A stretch of 51,795 nucleotides of DNA from NCBI GenBank assembly GCA_944324365.1, contig CALUWA010000010.1, forward strand, positions 1 to 51,795, written 5' to 3'. Below are positions 8,956 to 18,366 of the stretch, in pieces (the first letter of the stretch is position 1; each line of letters opens with the position of its first letter). The notes beneath the pieces were generated by a model. That model searched no databases. It saw only the letters and a program-made list of their open reading frames with translations, and was not told the DNA's origin. Origin of the DNA: Candidatus Gastranaerophilales bacterium. Lineage in GTDB: Bacteria > Cyanobacteriota > Vampirovibrionia > Gastranaerophilales > Gastranaerophilaceae. The translations under genes were made by a program, and so were the position numbers.

Positions 8956-11244
8956 CTATAATTCAAGCAGTACACCCATTTTATTATTATTTATTTCTAC
9001 AAGATAACGGCTTCTGTTTGCTTTTACCATATAAACATTAGGGCTGTCTGCTCTTACCTGGAGTTTTATGTTAGAGTCAGTACCAAAATCTTTGAGTTTG
9101 GTTACATCGTTGTTAATTCTGCCGATAAGAGAGGTTTTTCCCTCATTATCTCTTACAATATAAAATCCGCTGTCATCAGTTATACTGTATCCGGAAAGTA
9201 CAACCATGCCGTCAAACGGATTAGTATGTTTTACAGCTGCCTGTTCTTTAATTTTGTTAATATTGTTTTCAATAGTCATCTTGCCTAAGCTGTCTGCAAC
9301 ACGGCTTGCAAGAGATGCCGGTGCTGTTGCCGTACTTGAATAATCAATTTTATCGAAAAATTCATCCAAAGTAACCGTAGAATATTTTTCTTTTTTATTC
9401 GGACGCGGCATAGGCGCATTATCGTTTGATTTTGCATTTAAGAATTTGTCGCTTTTTGCAATCAAATCACCCACACTCAAATTTGCCCCTTCAAACTTTC
9501 TTGAATTAGTATGAAGCGGAGAATTTCCGAGTTCTACATGTTTTGATTCAATATTTCCGACTCTTTTTATTTCAGAACGGCCCTTTGGCATAGGCATATC
9601 GCGTTTTGTTTTTTCCAGTGCAATTTTATCTGCAAAAGATTTAAGTTTTTTAGTTCTGCGCATTGTTTCTGCGATTTTATCAGTTTCATTTGCAACCGGA
9701 GAAGACGTCAAATTATTCTGCATCTGTTTTAACAATGATTCTTCGTTTATTTCGAAGAGTTCAATATCCGGTGCTTCATGAAGCGATCTTTCCAAAGATT
9801 CCGCAAGTTCTCTGTAATCGTCCTCCACAATAGTAAGTTTTGGAGCTTTTTTAGGTTTTAAATCCTGATTTTTAACTTTCTTAATAGGAGGAATATTTTC
9901 AGGAGATACGTCTTTTGCAGTTTTATTATAAGCCTTAAATTTATTTCCCTGTTTAGGTTTCAACTGCGCCGCAGCAGAAGTGATATCGCTTACGATTTCG
10001 CTCTTGCCGGTTTGAACGGTATCTTTTGCATCACTGTTTTTAACCTCTTTTGTTTTTCTCTGAGGTTCCGGAGCTGCAGCTTCATTGACAAACTTATATT
10101 CGCCGTTGCCGATATGTTTCAAAACTCTGCGGCCCGGTTCTTCAACGGCAGCTTTTGCGTTGTTAATATATTTTTGATATTTTTCCTGCCAGTTAAGCTC
10201 CTTATCATTTACAATATCATCGTATGTTTCGACTTCTACAGGTTTATATTTTAAATTTTCTTTAAAAGATTCTTTCAACAGCATCGAATGTTCAAGCGAT
10301 TTCTTAATCAGCTTAAACAACAAAAATACTCCTAAAGCCGAGCACAACAGCATTCCTAACAAAGTAAGCAAATTTGCAGGAATACGCATTTTGTAATGAT
10401 CTTTTAAAAGATTTTTAAACGGCGTTACGGTGTTTTCAACAGTCTGTTCTTCTGCGGCAGGTTTTACATCTTCATTAGAAGCTGTTTCCGCAGGTTGTTC
10501 AACAGCCTGGGTTACACCCTCCTTAAATAACGGCGGAACATGCTTTTCCAAATCTGCGTTTATATCAGTTGAAGCTGTTTTGTTTTCCACAACATTCTTA
10601 ACTGTATTTTTGATTTTATCCTGAGCCGCTTTTACAATATTTTCTTTTTTAATTTCCGGTTCAATATCAATCGGTTTTGAAGATACTAGCGGCTTTTCCG
10701 TAACTTTTTGCTGAACTTTTGGTTTTGAAGGTTCTGCATTATCAAACTTCAAAGTTGCAGAAGGAACGGAATAAGTTTTAGGAGCATTCGTACTTGATAC
10801 AGGTTTCGTCGCTCTTGATTGCGCTATTAAATTTTTGTAAGCTTTTTGCTCTGCTGTGAGCGGGGCGCTTCTTTTAGTGAGAGTTTTAATAGTTACAGGT
10901 TTAGTGGTAGTGAGAGTAACTTTTGTATATCCGTTTTCATCTGCCTGAACAGATTTTACATCAACATCTGATATAACATCGTGCAGGCCGGATAAATCAG
11001 GTTTTTCACCGGTAACGCCGGAGATATTAGGCATAATGATAACGTATTTGTTATCCGCTTTTTTGGAAACCGCAACATTTTCATCGTACGGTGAACTTGT
11101 ATAAATTGTTACATTTAAAGTACCGTCAGAAGACACACTTTTCTTGATGTCAAGCTGCGTTAAATTATTTGAATATGCGCCAAGAATAGTAAGTCCCAGT
11201 CCCAAAAGCAGACATACTGCTAATTTACGTGTCATTTTTACCAT
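8956..11244 (-). CDS. Large membrane protein with an N-terminal AMIN-like domain
   Basis: 762 aa, function unknown. Residues about 5-22 form a signal/anchor segment. Residues about 27-125 read like an AMIN domain (envelope/peptidoglycan-targeting module of AmiC and PilQ proteins): TLNVTIYTSSPYDENVAVSK, KYVIIMPNISG, then KVTLTTTKPVTIKTLTKRS. A long Lys/Glu/Pro-rich linker follows, then one strong membrane segment near 290-315 (LLTLLGMLLCSALGVFLLFK). The remaining 440 residues are charged and probably cytoplasmic and disordered, ending with a compact unit (VVLSGYSITDDSGFYIVRD). The AMIN call is from pattern only. Divergent from era with 106 bp between them. Start at 11244 (MVKM) or ATG 11235. 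Confidence 0.6.
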   Translation of the reverse strand: MVKMTRKLAVCLLLGLGLTILGAYSNNLTQLDIKKSVSSDGTLNVTIYTSSPYDENVAVSKKADNKYVIIMPNISGVTGEKPDLSGLHDVISDVDVKSVQADENGYTKVTLTTTKPVTIKTLTKRSAPLTAEQKAYKNLIAQSRATKPVSSTNAPKTYSVPSATLKFDNAEPSKPKVQQKVTEKPLVSSKPIDIEPEIKKENIVKAAQDKIKNTVKNVVENKTASTDINADLEKHVPPLFKEGVTQAVEQPAETASNEDVKPAAEEQTVENTVTPFKNLLKDHYKMRIPANLLTLLGMLLCSALGVFLLFKLIKKSLEHSMLLKESFKENLKYKPVEVETYDDIVNDKELNWQEKYQKYINNAKAAVEEPGRRVLKHIGNGEYKFVNEAAAPEPQRKTKEVKNSDAKDTVQTGKSEIVSDITSAAAQLKPKQGNKFKAYNKTAKDVSPENIPPIKKVKNQDLKPKKAPKLTIVEDDYRELAESLERSLHEAPDIELFEINEESLLKQMQNNLTSSPVANETDKIAETMRRTKKLKSFADKIALEKTKRDMPMPKGRSEIKRVGNIESKHVELGNSPLHTNSRKFEGANLSVGDLIAKSDKFLNAKSNDNAPMPRPNKKEKYSTVTLDEFFDKIDYSSTATAPASLASRVADSLGKMTIENNINKIKEQAAVKHTNPFDGMVVLSGYSITDDSGFYIVRDNEGKTSLIGRINNDVTKLKDFGTDSNIKLQVRADSPNVYMVKANRSRYLVEINNNKMGVLLEL

Positions 11245-11338
11245 TTTATAAACCTGTTAGTATTTTCCCACTATATATATTATAATAACTTATGCCGAAA
11301 AAAATTGCCACTTTGTTAAAAAATTGATACTTTTATGT

Positions 11339-11344
11339 TAAGAT
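11339..11344 (+). promoter_or_regulatory. Leaderless -10 box of era
   Basis: TAAGAT lies exactly 6 nt (ATCTTT) before the era ATG at 11351. No Shine-Dalgarno is visible. The -35 is not clear: TTGTTA at a 20-bp spacing is the best candidate. Confidence 0.5.
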
Positions 11345-11350
11345 ATCTTT

Positions 11351-12241
11351 ATGAAAAGCGGATTTACAGCGATAATAGGGCGTCCCAATGTGGGCAAATC
11401 TACACTGCTCAACTGTATATTGGGGCAGAAAATAGTTATTACAACTGACAAAGCCCAAACAACGAGAAAACGAATAAAAGGAATTTACACAACAGAACAG
11501 GGACAAATAGTCTTTGTGGATACCCCGGGTGTGCACAAGCCGCTTAATAAACTCGGCGAATTTCTGCTTGATGAAGCAAAAGTTGCAGTTCCGGACGCGG
11601 ATTTAATCCTGTTTCTGGTTGACGGTTCAGAACCCGCCGGCAAAGGCGACAAGTGGATTGCAGAAAATATTCTTAAAACAAATATCCCTGTAATAATTGT
11701 CATGAATAAGGTAGACAAAATAAAAAAAATTGACAAAGTAGAAGAAAATCTTCTCTCTTACAAAACCTTGTTCAACAAAAATTATCCGGTTGTTAAGATT
11801 TCCGCAAAAACCGGCAGAAATATTGATACTCTTATAAAAAACATATACAAAGAACTCCCGCAGGGAGAAATGCTTTACCCGGAAGATGTTGTAACAGAAG
11901 AAACTATGAGAGATGTCACGGAAGAAATTATCCGCGAAAAAATCCTTTTAAATACATCAGATGAAATTCCGCATTCAGTTGCCGTAAAAGTCGAAAACTA
12001 TTTTGAGCAGGAAGATATAGATAAAATTTATGCAACAATATTTTGCGAGCAAAAAAGCCAAAAAGGCATACTAATAGGCAAAGGCGGCTCTCTGTTAAAA
12101 AAAATAGGCACAGAAGCAAGGCTTGAGCTCGAAAAAATTGTTGAAAAAAAAGTTTTTTTATCACTTGAAGTCAAAGTCGAAAAAGACTGGCGGAAAAAAC
12201 AAAATGCACTAAACAATTTTGGCTATAAAAGCGAGAAATAA
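11351..12241 (+). CDS. era: GTPase Era (16S rRNA maturation / 30S assembly)
   Basis: 296 aa, the normal length. The N-terminal G domain has GRPNVGKSTLLN, the Era-specific effector loop KAQTTRKRIKGIYT, DTPGVHKP and NKVDK. The C-terminal KH domain carries the GxxG loop in KGILIGKGGSLLKKIG, which binds the 3' end of 16S rRNA. It begins MKSGFTAIIGRPNVGKS. No RBS; initiation is probably leaderless. It stands alone, divergent from the AMIN-like gene and followed by repeat element copy B. Confidence 0.97.
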   Translation: MKSGFTAIIGRPNVGKSTLLNCILGQKIVITTDKAQTTRKRIKGIYTTEQGQIVFVDTPGVHKPLNKLGEFLLDEAKVAVPDADLILFLVDGSEPAGKGDKWIAENILKTNIPVIIVMNKVDKIKKIDKVEENLLSYKTLFNKNYPVVKISAKTGRNIDTLIKNIYKELPQGEMLYPEDVVTEETMRDVTEEIIREKILLNTSDEIPHSVAVKVENYFEQEDIDKIYATIFCEQKSQKGILIGKGGSLLKKIGTEARLELEKIVEKKVFLSLEVKVEKDWRKKQNALNNFGYKSEK

Positions 12242-12247
12242 TTCAGT

Positions 12248-12902
12248 TGCATAACTCATGTTATGTGCATCTATCGACCACATACATAAGTTATGTAATT
12301 TATTTGTTCATTTTCTCTTTTTGATTGCGAAGCAAAAAGCGGATTGTGAGCGTAGAGTGAAGAACATTGCCGTAGGCAATGCTCTGGAACTCGTAATACG
12401 CGAACAACCAAGCAGAGAAAACGAACCGTTCACGACCGAAAGAAAGAGTGAAGCCATTTTGCACGTTTCGAGCAAAGCTCTCAACTGCAAAAGAAGGCAA
12501 AGAGAAAAACACGCAAAAGATTGTTGCGCTGCCTGCGGCATCGCTTTGACCGAATGGACGTACATTTTGTTCGCTTCGCTCACAAAATCTTTTGGGTTTT
12601 GCTATCGTGCTTACGCACACGCAAAACTGCTATCTGTTACTCACGTATGTGAGTCAGGCGAACGTGCACGAAGTGCAATAGTGAGCCCTGAAAGAATTTG
12701 AGCTGAAAGCTCAAATAACATTTAGGCATTGAGCGTCAGCGAAATGCAGGGAACGTTTGCGTGTTTTCTTTTCTTTCGTCTATTTCTTTTCTTTTGCCTC
12801 GCAAACAAAAGAAAAGAAATAGACATAAACGGTACCTTTGCATATCAAAAGAGCTACCGATAACATGGGTTATGTATGGACATATACAGCAATGACGTAA
12901 AA
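12248..12902. mobile_element. Palindrome-rich non-autonomous element, copy B
   Basis: Lies between the convergent 3' ends of era and dgt. Terminal inverted repeats: ATAACTCATGTTAT (12251-12264) and ATAACATGGGTTAT (12860-12873), one mismatch. The outer flank TATACAGCAATGACGTAAAA (12883-12902) is shared with copy A (at 2043) and, inverted, with the left side of copy C. The left interior differs from A and C: the left hairpin is decayed and about 160 bp of unique sequence is inserted (roughly 12340-12500). Frames of 91-147 codons run through it on both strands but follow the repeats and are not called as genes. Confidence 0.75.
12778..12824. repeat. Perfect 19-bp hairpin in element B
   Basis: GTCTATTTCTTTTCTTTTG pairs with CAAAAGAAAAGAAATAGAC across the 9-nt loop CCTCGCAAA. 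The stem sequence differs from those in copies A and C at several positions, yet both arms have changed together so pairing is perfect. Confidence 0.85.
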
Positions 12903-12948
12903 TGTGAAGCGTTATAACGATGTGCCTCAGGCATTATGTAATGCCCTG

Positions 12949-13986
12949 TTAGCTTATAACCTTTGCAAGTTTAAACAAATAATCCTCTTTTGCCCCGCAT
13001 TGCAGACCTATCGGAATAAAGTTTTCCTTAAATTTTTCAACGGCATATCTGTCTGTCATGCCGGAAATATAATCCGTTACAACACGTTCAATTTTACTTT
13101 CTTCACAAACCGGTTTAAGCATTTCACAGTAATGGTAAAAGAGTTCTCTTATAACCCGGCGGGCTTTTTTCTCTTCATTTTTCGCAGGCGAATCATCTGT
13201 ATAAACATTATCGAACATCCACTGCCTTAATTCTGTTGTATAGTGCCAGCCCTCTTCACTCATCGCTATATGGCTTTTGCCGATTGAGTTTGTTATAACC
13301 TCCATAATCATCTTATTCAATCTCTTGCTCTGAACCGATGAAAAATATTTTATACAATCTTTCGGCAAATCGCTTTCCGCAATTATTCCGGCACGGATTG
13401 AATCTTCTATATCATGATTTATGTATGCTATTTTATCCGCAAGCTGAACAACCTGAGCCTCCGGAGTACGCGGCGTATAACCCCAGGTATGGGTTAATAT
13501 TCCGTCTATTGTTTCTGCACAAAGGTTTAAATCCTCTAAAACTTCAACCACCCTCACACTTTGAATATTATGATGAAAACCGCCCTTCACAAGCTCGTTC
13601 AATACACCCTCACCGCAGTGCCCGAAAGGTGTATGCCCCAAATCATGCCCAAGTGCTATCGCTTCCGTCAAATCCTCATTCAAATTCAAAGAACGGGAAA
13701 TTGTTCGCGCAATTTGGGACACTTCAAGAGTATGCGTAAGACGGGTTCTGAAATGGTCGTCAAAAGGTGATAAAAACACTTGGGTTTTGTGCTTCAATCT
13801 CCTAAACGCTTTGGAATGTAAAATTCTGTCCCTGTCACGCTGGAAGCAGGTTCTGATTGCACATTCCTCCTCTTTGCGTTTTCTGCCTTTTGAATCTCGT
13901 GCTTTTGTAGCTATATCACTTAATATTTCAAATTCTCTGTTTTCTAAGCTTTCTCTTATTTTGCTCACATCTGTAAATTGAGGCAT
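12949..13986 (-). CDS. dgt: dGTPase-like deoxynucleotide triphosphohydrolase (HD domain)
   Basis: 345 aa. This family hydrolyses dNTPs to the deoxynucleoside and tripolyphosphate, controlling dNTP pools. Seen: AFRRLKHKTQVFLSPFDDHF and RTRLTHTLEVSQIARTI (first metal-binding His), the HD core EAIALGHDLGHTPFGHCGE, then VVQLADKIAYINHDIEDSIRAGI with the last metal-binding Asp. Length matches the shorter, type 2 dNTPase branch rather than E. coli Dgt (about 505 aa). AAAGGA lies upstream of the ATG. A short perfect hairpin (GGCATTA-TG-TAATGCC, 12930-12945) follows the stop on the minus strand but lacks a T run. Confidence 0.9.
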   Translation of the reverse strand: MPQFTDVSKIRESLENREFEILSDIATKARDSKGRKRKEEECAIRTCFQRDRDRILHSKAFRRLKHKTQVFLSPFDDHFRTRLTHTLEVSQIARTISRSLNLNEDLTEAIALGHDLGHTPFGHCGEGVLNELVKGGFHHNIQSVRVVEVLEDLNLCAETIDGILTHTWGYTPRTPEAQVVQLADKIAYINHDIEDSIRAGIIAESDLPKDCIKYFSSVQSKRLNKMIMEVITNSIGKSHIAMSEEGWHYTTELRQWMFDNVYTDDSPAKNEEKKARRVIRELFYHYCEMLKPVCEESKIERVVTDYISGMTDRYAVEKFKENFIPIGLQCGAKEDYLFKLAKVIS

Positions 13987-14044
13987 AGTATATAAATCCT
14001 TTTTAAATAATTAATTGCAAAAATATTGTAACATACAATTATCT

Positions 14045-15691
14045 CTAGGCAACCTGACTGTTTGTAGGATTTTCTGCAGCATTTCCAGCCGGATTTTTAG
14101 CGAATTTTTTCCGCAATATATCCGCAACACTGCCGATTTGATTAAGAACAAAACCGGAAACAGCACCAAACACCATAGCCTTTCCGCCTGAGATTAATCT
14201 TGCCGTACAGAAAAGGGATGTCGCAATTGCGCCGACAATCGGAATACCGGCTTTTAACGTTACGGACATTCTCTCATCTGCATCTTTTGCTTTAGTCAAG
14301 CCGTATGCAATCATTCCGCCGGAAGCCGCAATTGATAACAAATCTGTCGGAGCCGAACCTAATTCCAAATCTCTCACTTTATCGAAAAATTCAACAGTTT
14401 CCAAATTCAGGGATTTATCAAATGAAGCAACAGCCTTTGTAACCTGCGAACGAACAAGAGATAATTCATACGGAGCAATTTTTTCGTAAATGGAAAGCAT
14501 CTCCTGCAACTCTCCGCAGTCTTTGCTGTCAATCAAATCTGTTATTGATTTCATGTAAGAGTGTCTTAAATTCTTTTGATTTGCAATTATACTCTTGTCA
14601 AGCCCCTCCTGCAAAGGTCTTTCCATAAGTTTCGCCAATTCTTTCTTGAATACATCTGTGTTTTCAGCCAAGCCGTCAGGGTTTTTCAGGAACCATTTTA
14701 ATTTTTTGACGATATCCAGTCCTTCTCTGTCGGAAGGCAGAATAAGTTCTTCAAGCTTTCTCAAATGTTCATCCATAAGGTTTATCTTGTCAGCATTCGT
14801 ATATGTTATTTTGTTTCTTATTGCAGCGACCTGTTCGGCAAGAGAAGTTTTTCCGGCAGAAATTTTCTCCTCAGGAATAAACGTCTGCCACATCTCTTTG
14901 CGGCGGAATTTATTATTTTTTGACCAAAAATCTTTAAAACTTTCATCCCAGAATTGGTCATAAAGCCTTGAGGTTGTGGACTTAATGCTTCTGTAACGGT
15001 TCGTCTGTTTCGGAGCAGAAATAAAATCCTCTACCGCTCCTTTTATATTTTCTCTGTGCTGTTTTGCAATTTTGAGCCATTCATGCTTTGTACGGGATAT
15101 TCCGTTAATAGTAACAATCTCATCAGGATTTGTTTTTAAAATACGGGCATCCAAATTATCAAAAGACGTGAACATCCTAGAGAATTTTTTACCGGTATTT
15201 TTATACGCACTTTTTACCGTCTTTCTTGATATTCTTTCAAAAAAGTCTGAAATCTTTTTATGAATTCTTGCAGTAGTTTTGTTTTTGCTCATTATATTTT
15301 TAAACAATATATCTTTTAATGAGGAGAAATTGTTGATACTCTGCGCTTTTTCAATAAATGAGTTAACTTTTCTGATTGAATATACATAAAATTCATTCCA
15401 GTAATCAGAACCTTTAATCGCGGATTTTTCTAAACGTTTCTCCAAAAATTCCTTAATTTTTTCCAAATGTTTAGCAGTATTCTTTGGAAGGCCTCTTGTT
15501 AACAGCAGAAAACCCGCACCGACAATAAGTGCGGAACTTCCGATTGCAAAAGCCAGGTTTCTGCCGCGATGAGATTTTTCCTGAGTTTCTTTTGTCTGCG
15601 ATGGAGTCATAATAAAATTAACATCGCGATTTTTTGAAAAATCCCGAAACGGATTTTGACTATAACTGCTACTATTTACTGAACTAATCAT
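14045..15691 (-). CDS. Unrecognised 548-aa membrane protein
   Basis: I do not recognise the family. The start is ATG 15691 (MISSVNSSSYSQNPF), preceded by AAGG; a TTG at 15697 is less likely. The N-terminus is polar and Ser/Asn-rich, followed by one membrane segment near 45-65 (LAFAIGSSALIVGAGFLLL). A long Lys-rich, helical middle (about 70-430) follows, then a C-terminal hydrophobic hairpin (AASGGMIAYGLTKA; IPIVGAIATSLFCTARLISG; AMVFGAVSGFVLNQIG) and a polar tail. The first 16 nt and five residues (MISSV) are identical to those of the small membrane protein at 39501-39770. It lies downstream of the lipid A operon but 70 bp away. Confidence 0.7.
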   Translation of the reverse strand: MISSVNSSSYSQNPFRDFSKNRDVNFIMTPSQTKETQEKSHRGRNLAFAIGSSALIVGAGFLLLTRGLPKNTAKHLEKIKEFLEKRLEKSAIKGSDYWNEFYVYSIRKVNSFIEKAQSINNFSSLKDILFKNIMSKNKTTARIHKKISDFFERISRKTVKSAYKNTGKKFSRMFTSFDNLDARILKTNPDEIVTINGISRTKHEWLKIAKQHRENIKGAVEDFISAPKQTNRYRSIKSTTSRLYDQFWDESFKDFWSKNNKFRRKEMWQTFIPEEKISAGKTSLAEQVAAIRNKITYTNADKINLMDEHLRKLEELILPSDREGLDIVKKLKWFLKNPDGLAENTDVFKKELAKLMERPLQEGLDKSIIANQKNLRHSYMKSITDLIDSKDCGELQEMLSIYEKIAPYELSLVRSQVTKAVASFDKSLNLETVEFFDKVRDLELGSAPTDLLSIAASGGMIAYGLTKAKDADERMSVTLKAGIPIVGAIATSLFCTARLISGGKAMVFGAVSGFVLNQIGSVADILRKKFAKNPAGNAAENPTNSQVA

Positions 15692-15761
15692 AGACAAACC
15701 TTCTATGAATATAAAAACATAAAACCAACAAGATTTGCTTTTATAAAATTTATTTTTTAAG

Positions 15762-16889
15762 TTATGTTAAATTTAACTCCGCGGCAATCTCTTCGGCAGC
15801 CTCTTCACTTGAAACTTTATCAGACAACAGTTCCCGAACACCTTTCAGGCCGTTAATTTGCTCTTCGCGAGCCTGCTTATCATAAAGAAGTTTTTCGACA
15901 TTGTAAGAAATATTATGCACCGTTGCGTGATGTTCAAGAATTTCCGGAACTATAAATTTCCCGCTGATAATATTTGGGAGGCAGACCATATTAATACATC
16001 TTACCATCAAATAAATCAGATAAAAAATAAACGGCCCGCGATATGATATAATCATCGGAGTTTGATACAATGAAGCTTCCAGTGCAACAGTTCCCGATGC
16101 AAGTATCAACGCGTCGGATACACTCAAAAGAGCCTGGTTTTCTCCTTTTATTACTTTGAAATCGGTTCCCTTGATGTATTTGTCATAAACCTTATCCGGT
16201 AAATTCGGAGCATGCGATATACAAAACTGAAGCTCAGGATGTTTCTTTTGCAAATCCAGCGCCGATTTAATAAATAATTTTGCAAGATTTTTTAACTCAA
16301 ACTCCCTTGAGCCCGGAAAAATTGAAACAAGCCTTCTGGCAGGGTCAAGTCCGTGTTTTTTAAAAAACTCAGTGCGATCAGCCTTTGGGGGTAATTGTGA
16401 TACAAGAGGATGACCGCAATAGTGAGTTTTTATTCCAAGATTTTCATATAATTCTTTTTCAAACGGAAATATACACAAAACCTTGTCAATATTTTTCTTA
16501 ATTGTATTAATACGCCATTTACGGCTCGCCCATACCTGAGGTGGAATATAATAAAATACTTTTATGCCTGCACGTTTCAAAAATTTTGACACGTTAAGAT
16601 TAAATGCACCGTAATCTATCAATACAACCAAATCAGGCTTATATTCTTTGGTAATATAATCAACAACTCTTTTGCCCAAAGAAATATGGTCGACAAGAAT
16701 TTTTAAAGATATTCCCATTACACCCATTTTCTTTTGATCAGAAAAGAGTTTTACGCCGCAAGAGCGAAGATTTTCTCCGCCAATACCTTCTATTTCAACA
16801 TCAGGACACTTTGCACGCAAAGCTTTTACAACACAACTCGCATGGATATCGCCTGAATATTCACCCGTTATTATAAATACTTTCTTCAT
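15762..16889 (-). CDS. lpxB: Lipid-A-disaccharide synthase
   Basis: 375 aa, GT19 glycosyltransferase. It joins UDP-2,3-diacylglucosamine and lipid X into the lipid A disaccharide at the inner face of the cytoplasmic membrane. Seen: the GEYSGDIHAS N-terminal signature, GIGGENLRSCGVKL, VLIDYGAFNLNVSKFLK, YYIPPQVWASRKWR, FPFEKELYE, YCGHPLV, SIFPGSREFELKNL and SGTVALEASLYQTPMIISYR, all in the family order. AGGTGA precedes the ATG. The gene starts 5 bp after lpxI stops, so the two are translationally close; LpxI makes its donor's partner lipid X. Evidence that the cell makes lipid A. Confidence 0.96.
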   Translation of the reverse strand: MKKVFIITGEYSGDIHASCVVKALRAKCPDVEIEGIGGENLRSCGVKLFSDQKKMGVMGISLKILVDHISLGKRVVDYITKEYKPDLVVLIDYGAFNLNVSKFLKRAGIKVFYYIPPQVWASRKWRINTIKKNIDKVLCIFPFEKELYENLGIKTHYCGHPLVSQLPPKADRTEFFKKHGLDPARRLVSIFPGSREFELKNLAKLFIKSALDLQKKHPELQFCISHAPNLPDKVYDKYIKGTDFKVIKGENQALLSVSDALILASGTVALEASLYQTPMIISYRGPFIFYLIYLMVRCINMVCLPNIISGKFIVPEILEHHATVHNISYNVEKLLYDKQAREEQINGLKGVRELLSDKVSSEEAAEEIAAELNLT

Positions 16890-16894
16890 TTCAC

Positions 16895-17710
16895 CTATAC
16901 TGCCATAAGAACTATATTATGTGCATCCGCATATTTAATAACCTTTTCCTGGTCAACAATAATCGTTTCATTAGCTTCAACCGCCAAAAGGGAAGCTTTA
17001 TATCTGTGCATGGTTTTTAACGTTCTCAAACCAACAGCCGGAATATCAAAACGTTTATCCTGCTTCGGCTTTGAAACCTTTATCACAGACGCACCGGATT
17101 TTGCAAGTTTTGCTCCTCTTTTTATACAGCAATCAGTACCTTCAATTGCCTCAACTGCCATTGCCATCTTATCCTTGATAACCACAGACTGGCCGACATC
17201 GATTTTTCCCATTTCTTTAGCAAGCCAAAAGCCATAGTTAACATCTTCCATTTGTTCTTTTGTCGGTTTATGTTTGCCGAGAACTCCTGCCGGTATCATA
17301 AGATTTTTTATAAATATTGTTTGGTCAAGTACTTTAATACCCGCTTTTTCAAATTCATTTACAATAAGAAGCATAACTTCATCATCATTAAGCCTTTGAA
17401 CAGTCTTAAGAATTTCAATCGCTCTTGAATCAAACTTATGAAGCTGCAAAAGCACCCTCTTATGAACTTTACCCAGGAATGTTACCTGTTTTAATTCTTC
17501 ATCTTTTATTATCTTCTCAATCCTGTTAACTTCCCCCGGATGACAGGAATATACTTTGGAACAGTATTTTTTTAACTGCGCTAAATTGTCATTTGCCAAT
17601 GAAATGCAAATAACATCAAATCCGTTTTCTTTTGCATATTGAGCCATTTTTACCGGTAAAGTTCCGTCGCCTGCTATTAATCCCTGTTTATGTTCCAATT
17701 CTAGTGACAC
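16895..17710 (-). CDS. lpxI: UDP-2,3-diacylglucosamine diphosphatase LpxI
   Basis: 271 aa, DUF1009/LpxI family. It hydrolyses UDP-2,3-diacylglucosamine to lipid X and UMP, replacing LpxH in many bacteria. Seen: GLIAGDGTLPVKMAQYAKENG at the N-terminus, VTFLGKVHKRVLL, LMIPAGVLGKHKPTKEQMED, DVGQSVVIKDKMAMAVEAIEGTD, and GLRTLKTMHRYKASLLAVEA with the conserved active-site patch. The start is GTG at 17710 after GAGGAATATAAA. It sits between the class II aldolase and lpxB in one minus-strand run. Confidence 0.94.
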   Translation of the reverse strand: MSLELEHKQGLIAGDGTLPVKMAQYAKENGFDVICISLANDNLAQLKKYCSKVYSCHPGEVNRIEKIIKDEELKQVTFLGKVHKRVLLQLHKFDSRAIEILKTVQRLNDDEVMLLIVNEFEKAGIKVLDQTIFIKNLMIPAGVLGKHKPTKEQMEDVNYGFWLAKEMGKIDVGQSVVIKDKMAMAVEAIEGTDCCIKRGAKLAKSGASVIKVSKPKQDKRFDIPAVGLRTLKTMHRYKASLLAVEANETIIVDQEKVIKYADAHNIVLMAV

Positions 17711-17733
17711 TTTATATTCCTCTTTTCTATTCT

Positions 17734-18366
17734 TTATTTTTTCCTTAATTCATAAATTTCTTTTACCTGCTGTTCAGTCAAAACCTTTGCACCGCCAAGT
17801 ATTCTGGTATTTAAAACAACCTGCGCATAAGATTCCGCTAAGGTTAATTTTAAGAATGCATCGTGTATAGTCTTATCCCCGACTATAAACCCGTGATTTG
17901 CCATCAAAACAGCATCGTATTCATCAAAAAATTTTGCAGTTTTGTTTACAAGATCCGTTGACGAAGGTAAACCGTACTCCGCGAGCGGAATTTTGCCGAA
18001 ATAAAAAACATTTTCCGCCATAATAGGTTCATCCAGCGCAACACCCGCGGAAGCAAACGAACTTAAGTACGGACTGTGCATATGTATAATATAATCGACA
18101 TCGCTGCGCATCTTATAAAAAGCACAATGAAGCAGTTTTTCACTTGACGGTTTCTTTTTGCCTTCAATGACATTCCCGTCAAAATCAATCAGTACAAAAT
18201 CATCTTCACTTAAATACCCGTTTGCGGATCCGGATGAAGTTATCAAAATTTTATCACCGCAGCGCGCGGACATATTACCCGAAACTCCGGGAGTCAAATT
18301 CTTTTCCTCGGCATGTTTTCCGTATTTAATTATTTCTTCTTTTAATTCTTTTATTGATTTTGTCAT
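17734..18366 (-). CDS. Class II aldolase/adducin family protein
   Basis: 210 aa, zinc-dependent aldolase fold. Metal-ligand motifs: Glu in KKPSSEKLLH (catalytic), His pair in DYIIHMHSPYLSSFAS, and a third His in LMANHGFIVGDKTIHDAF. The phosphate/substrate end SGNMSARCGDKILITSSG is also present. Relatives cleave fuculose-1-P or rhamnulose-1-P, or act on ribulose-5-P or methylthioribulose-1-P; the sequence alone does not decide which. Its ATG overlaps the lptD stop codon (ATGA), so it is translationally coupled into an envelope operon between lptD and lpxI. This suggests a role in sugar supply for the envelope, but that is inference. Confidence 0.85.
   Translation of the reverse strand: MTKSIKELKEEIIKYGKHAEEKNLTPGVSGNMSARCGDKILITSSGSANGYLSEDDFVLIDFDGNVIEGKKKPSSEKLLHCAFYKMRSDVDYIIHMHSPYLSSFASAGVALDEPIMAENVFYFGKIPLAEYGLPSSTDLVNKTAKFFDEYDAVLMANHGFIVGDKTIHDAFLKLTLAESYAQVVLNTRILGGAKVLTEQQVKEIYELRKK

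Noticed and set aside
12258-12701. 147-codon frame across element B; similar frames in copies A and C start MLC-SIDHIHKLCNLFVHF
   Set aside because: The common start is just the translated TIR end. Downstream frames diverge between copies, no RBS is present, and both strands are open because of the low-complexity palindromes.
12929-12947. Terminator for dgt (CAGGCATTA-TG-TAATGCCCTG)
   Set aside because: A fine hairpin, but no T run follows on the minus strand; it may just be part of the repeat-rich region.
13338-13739. 133-codon frame antisense to dgt
   Set aside because: The minus-strand frame has all HD-domain motifs; the plus frame has no RBS or recognisable feature.
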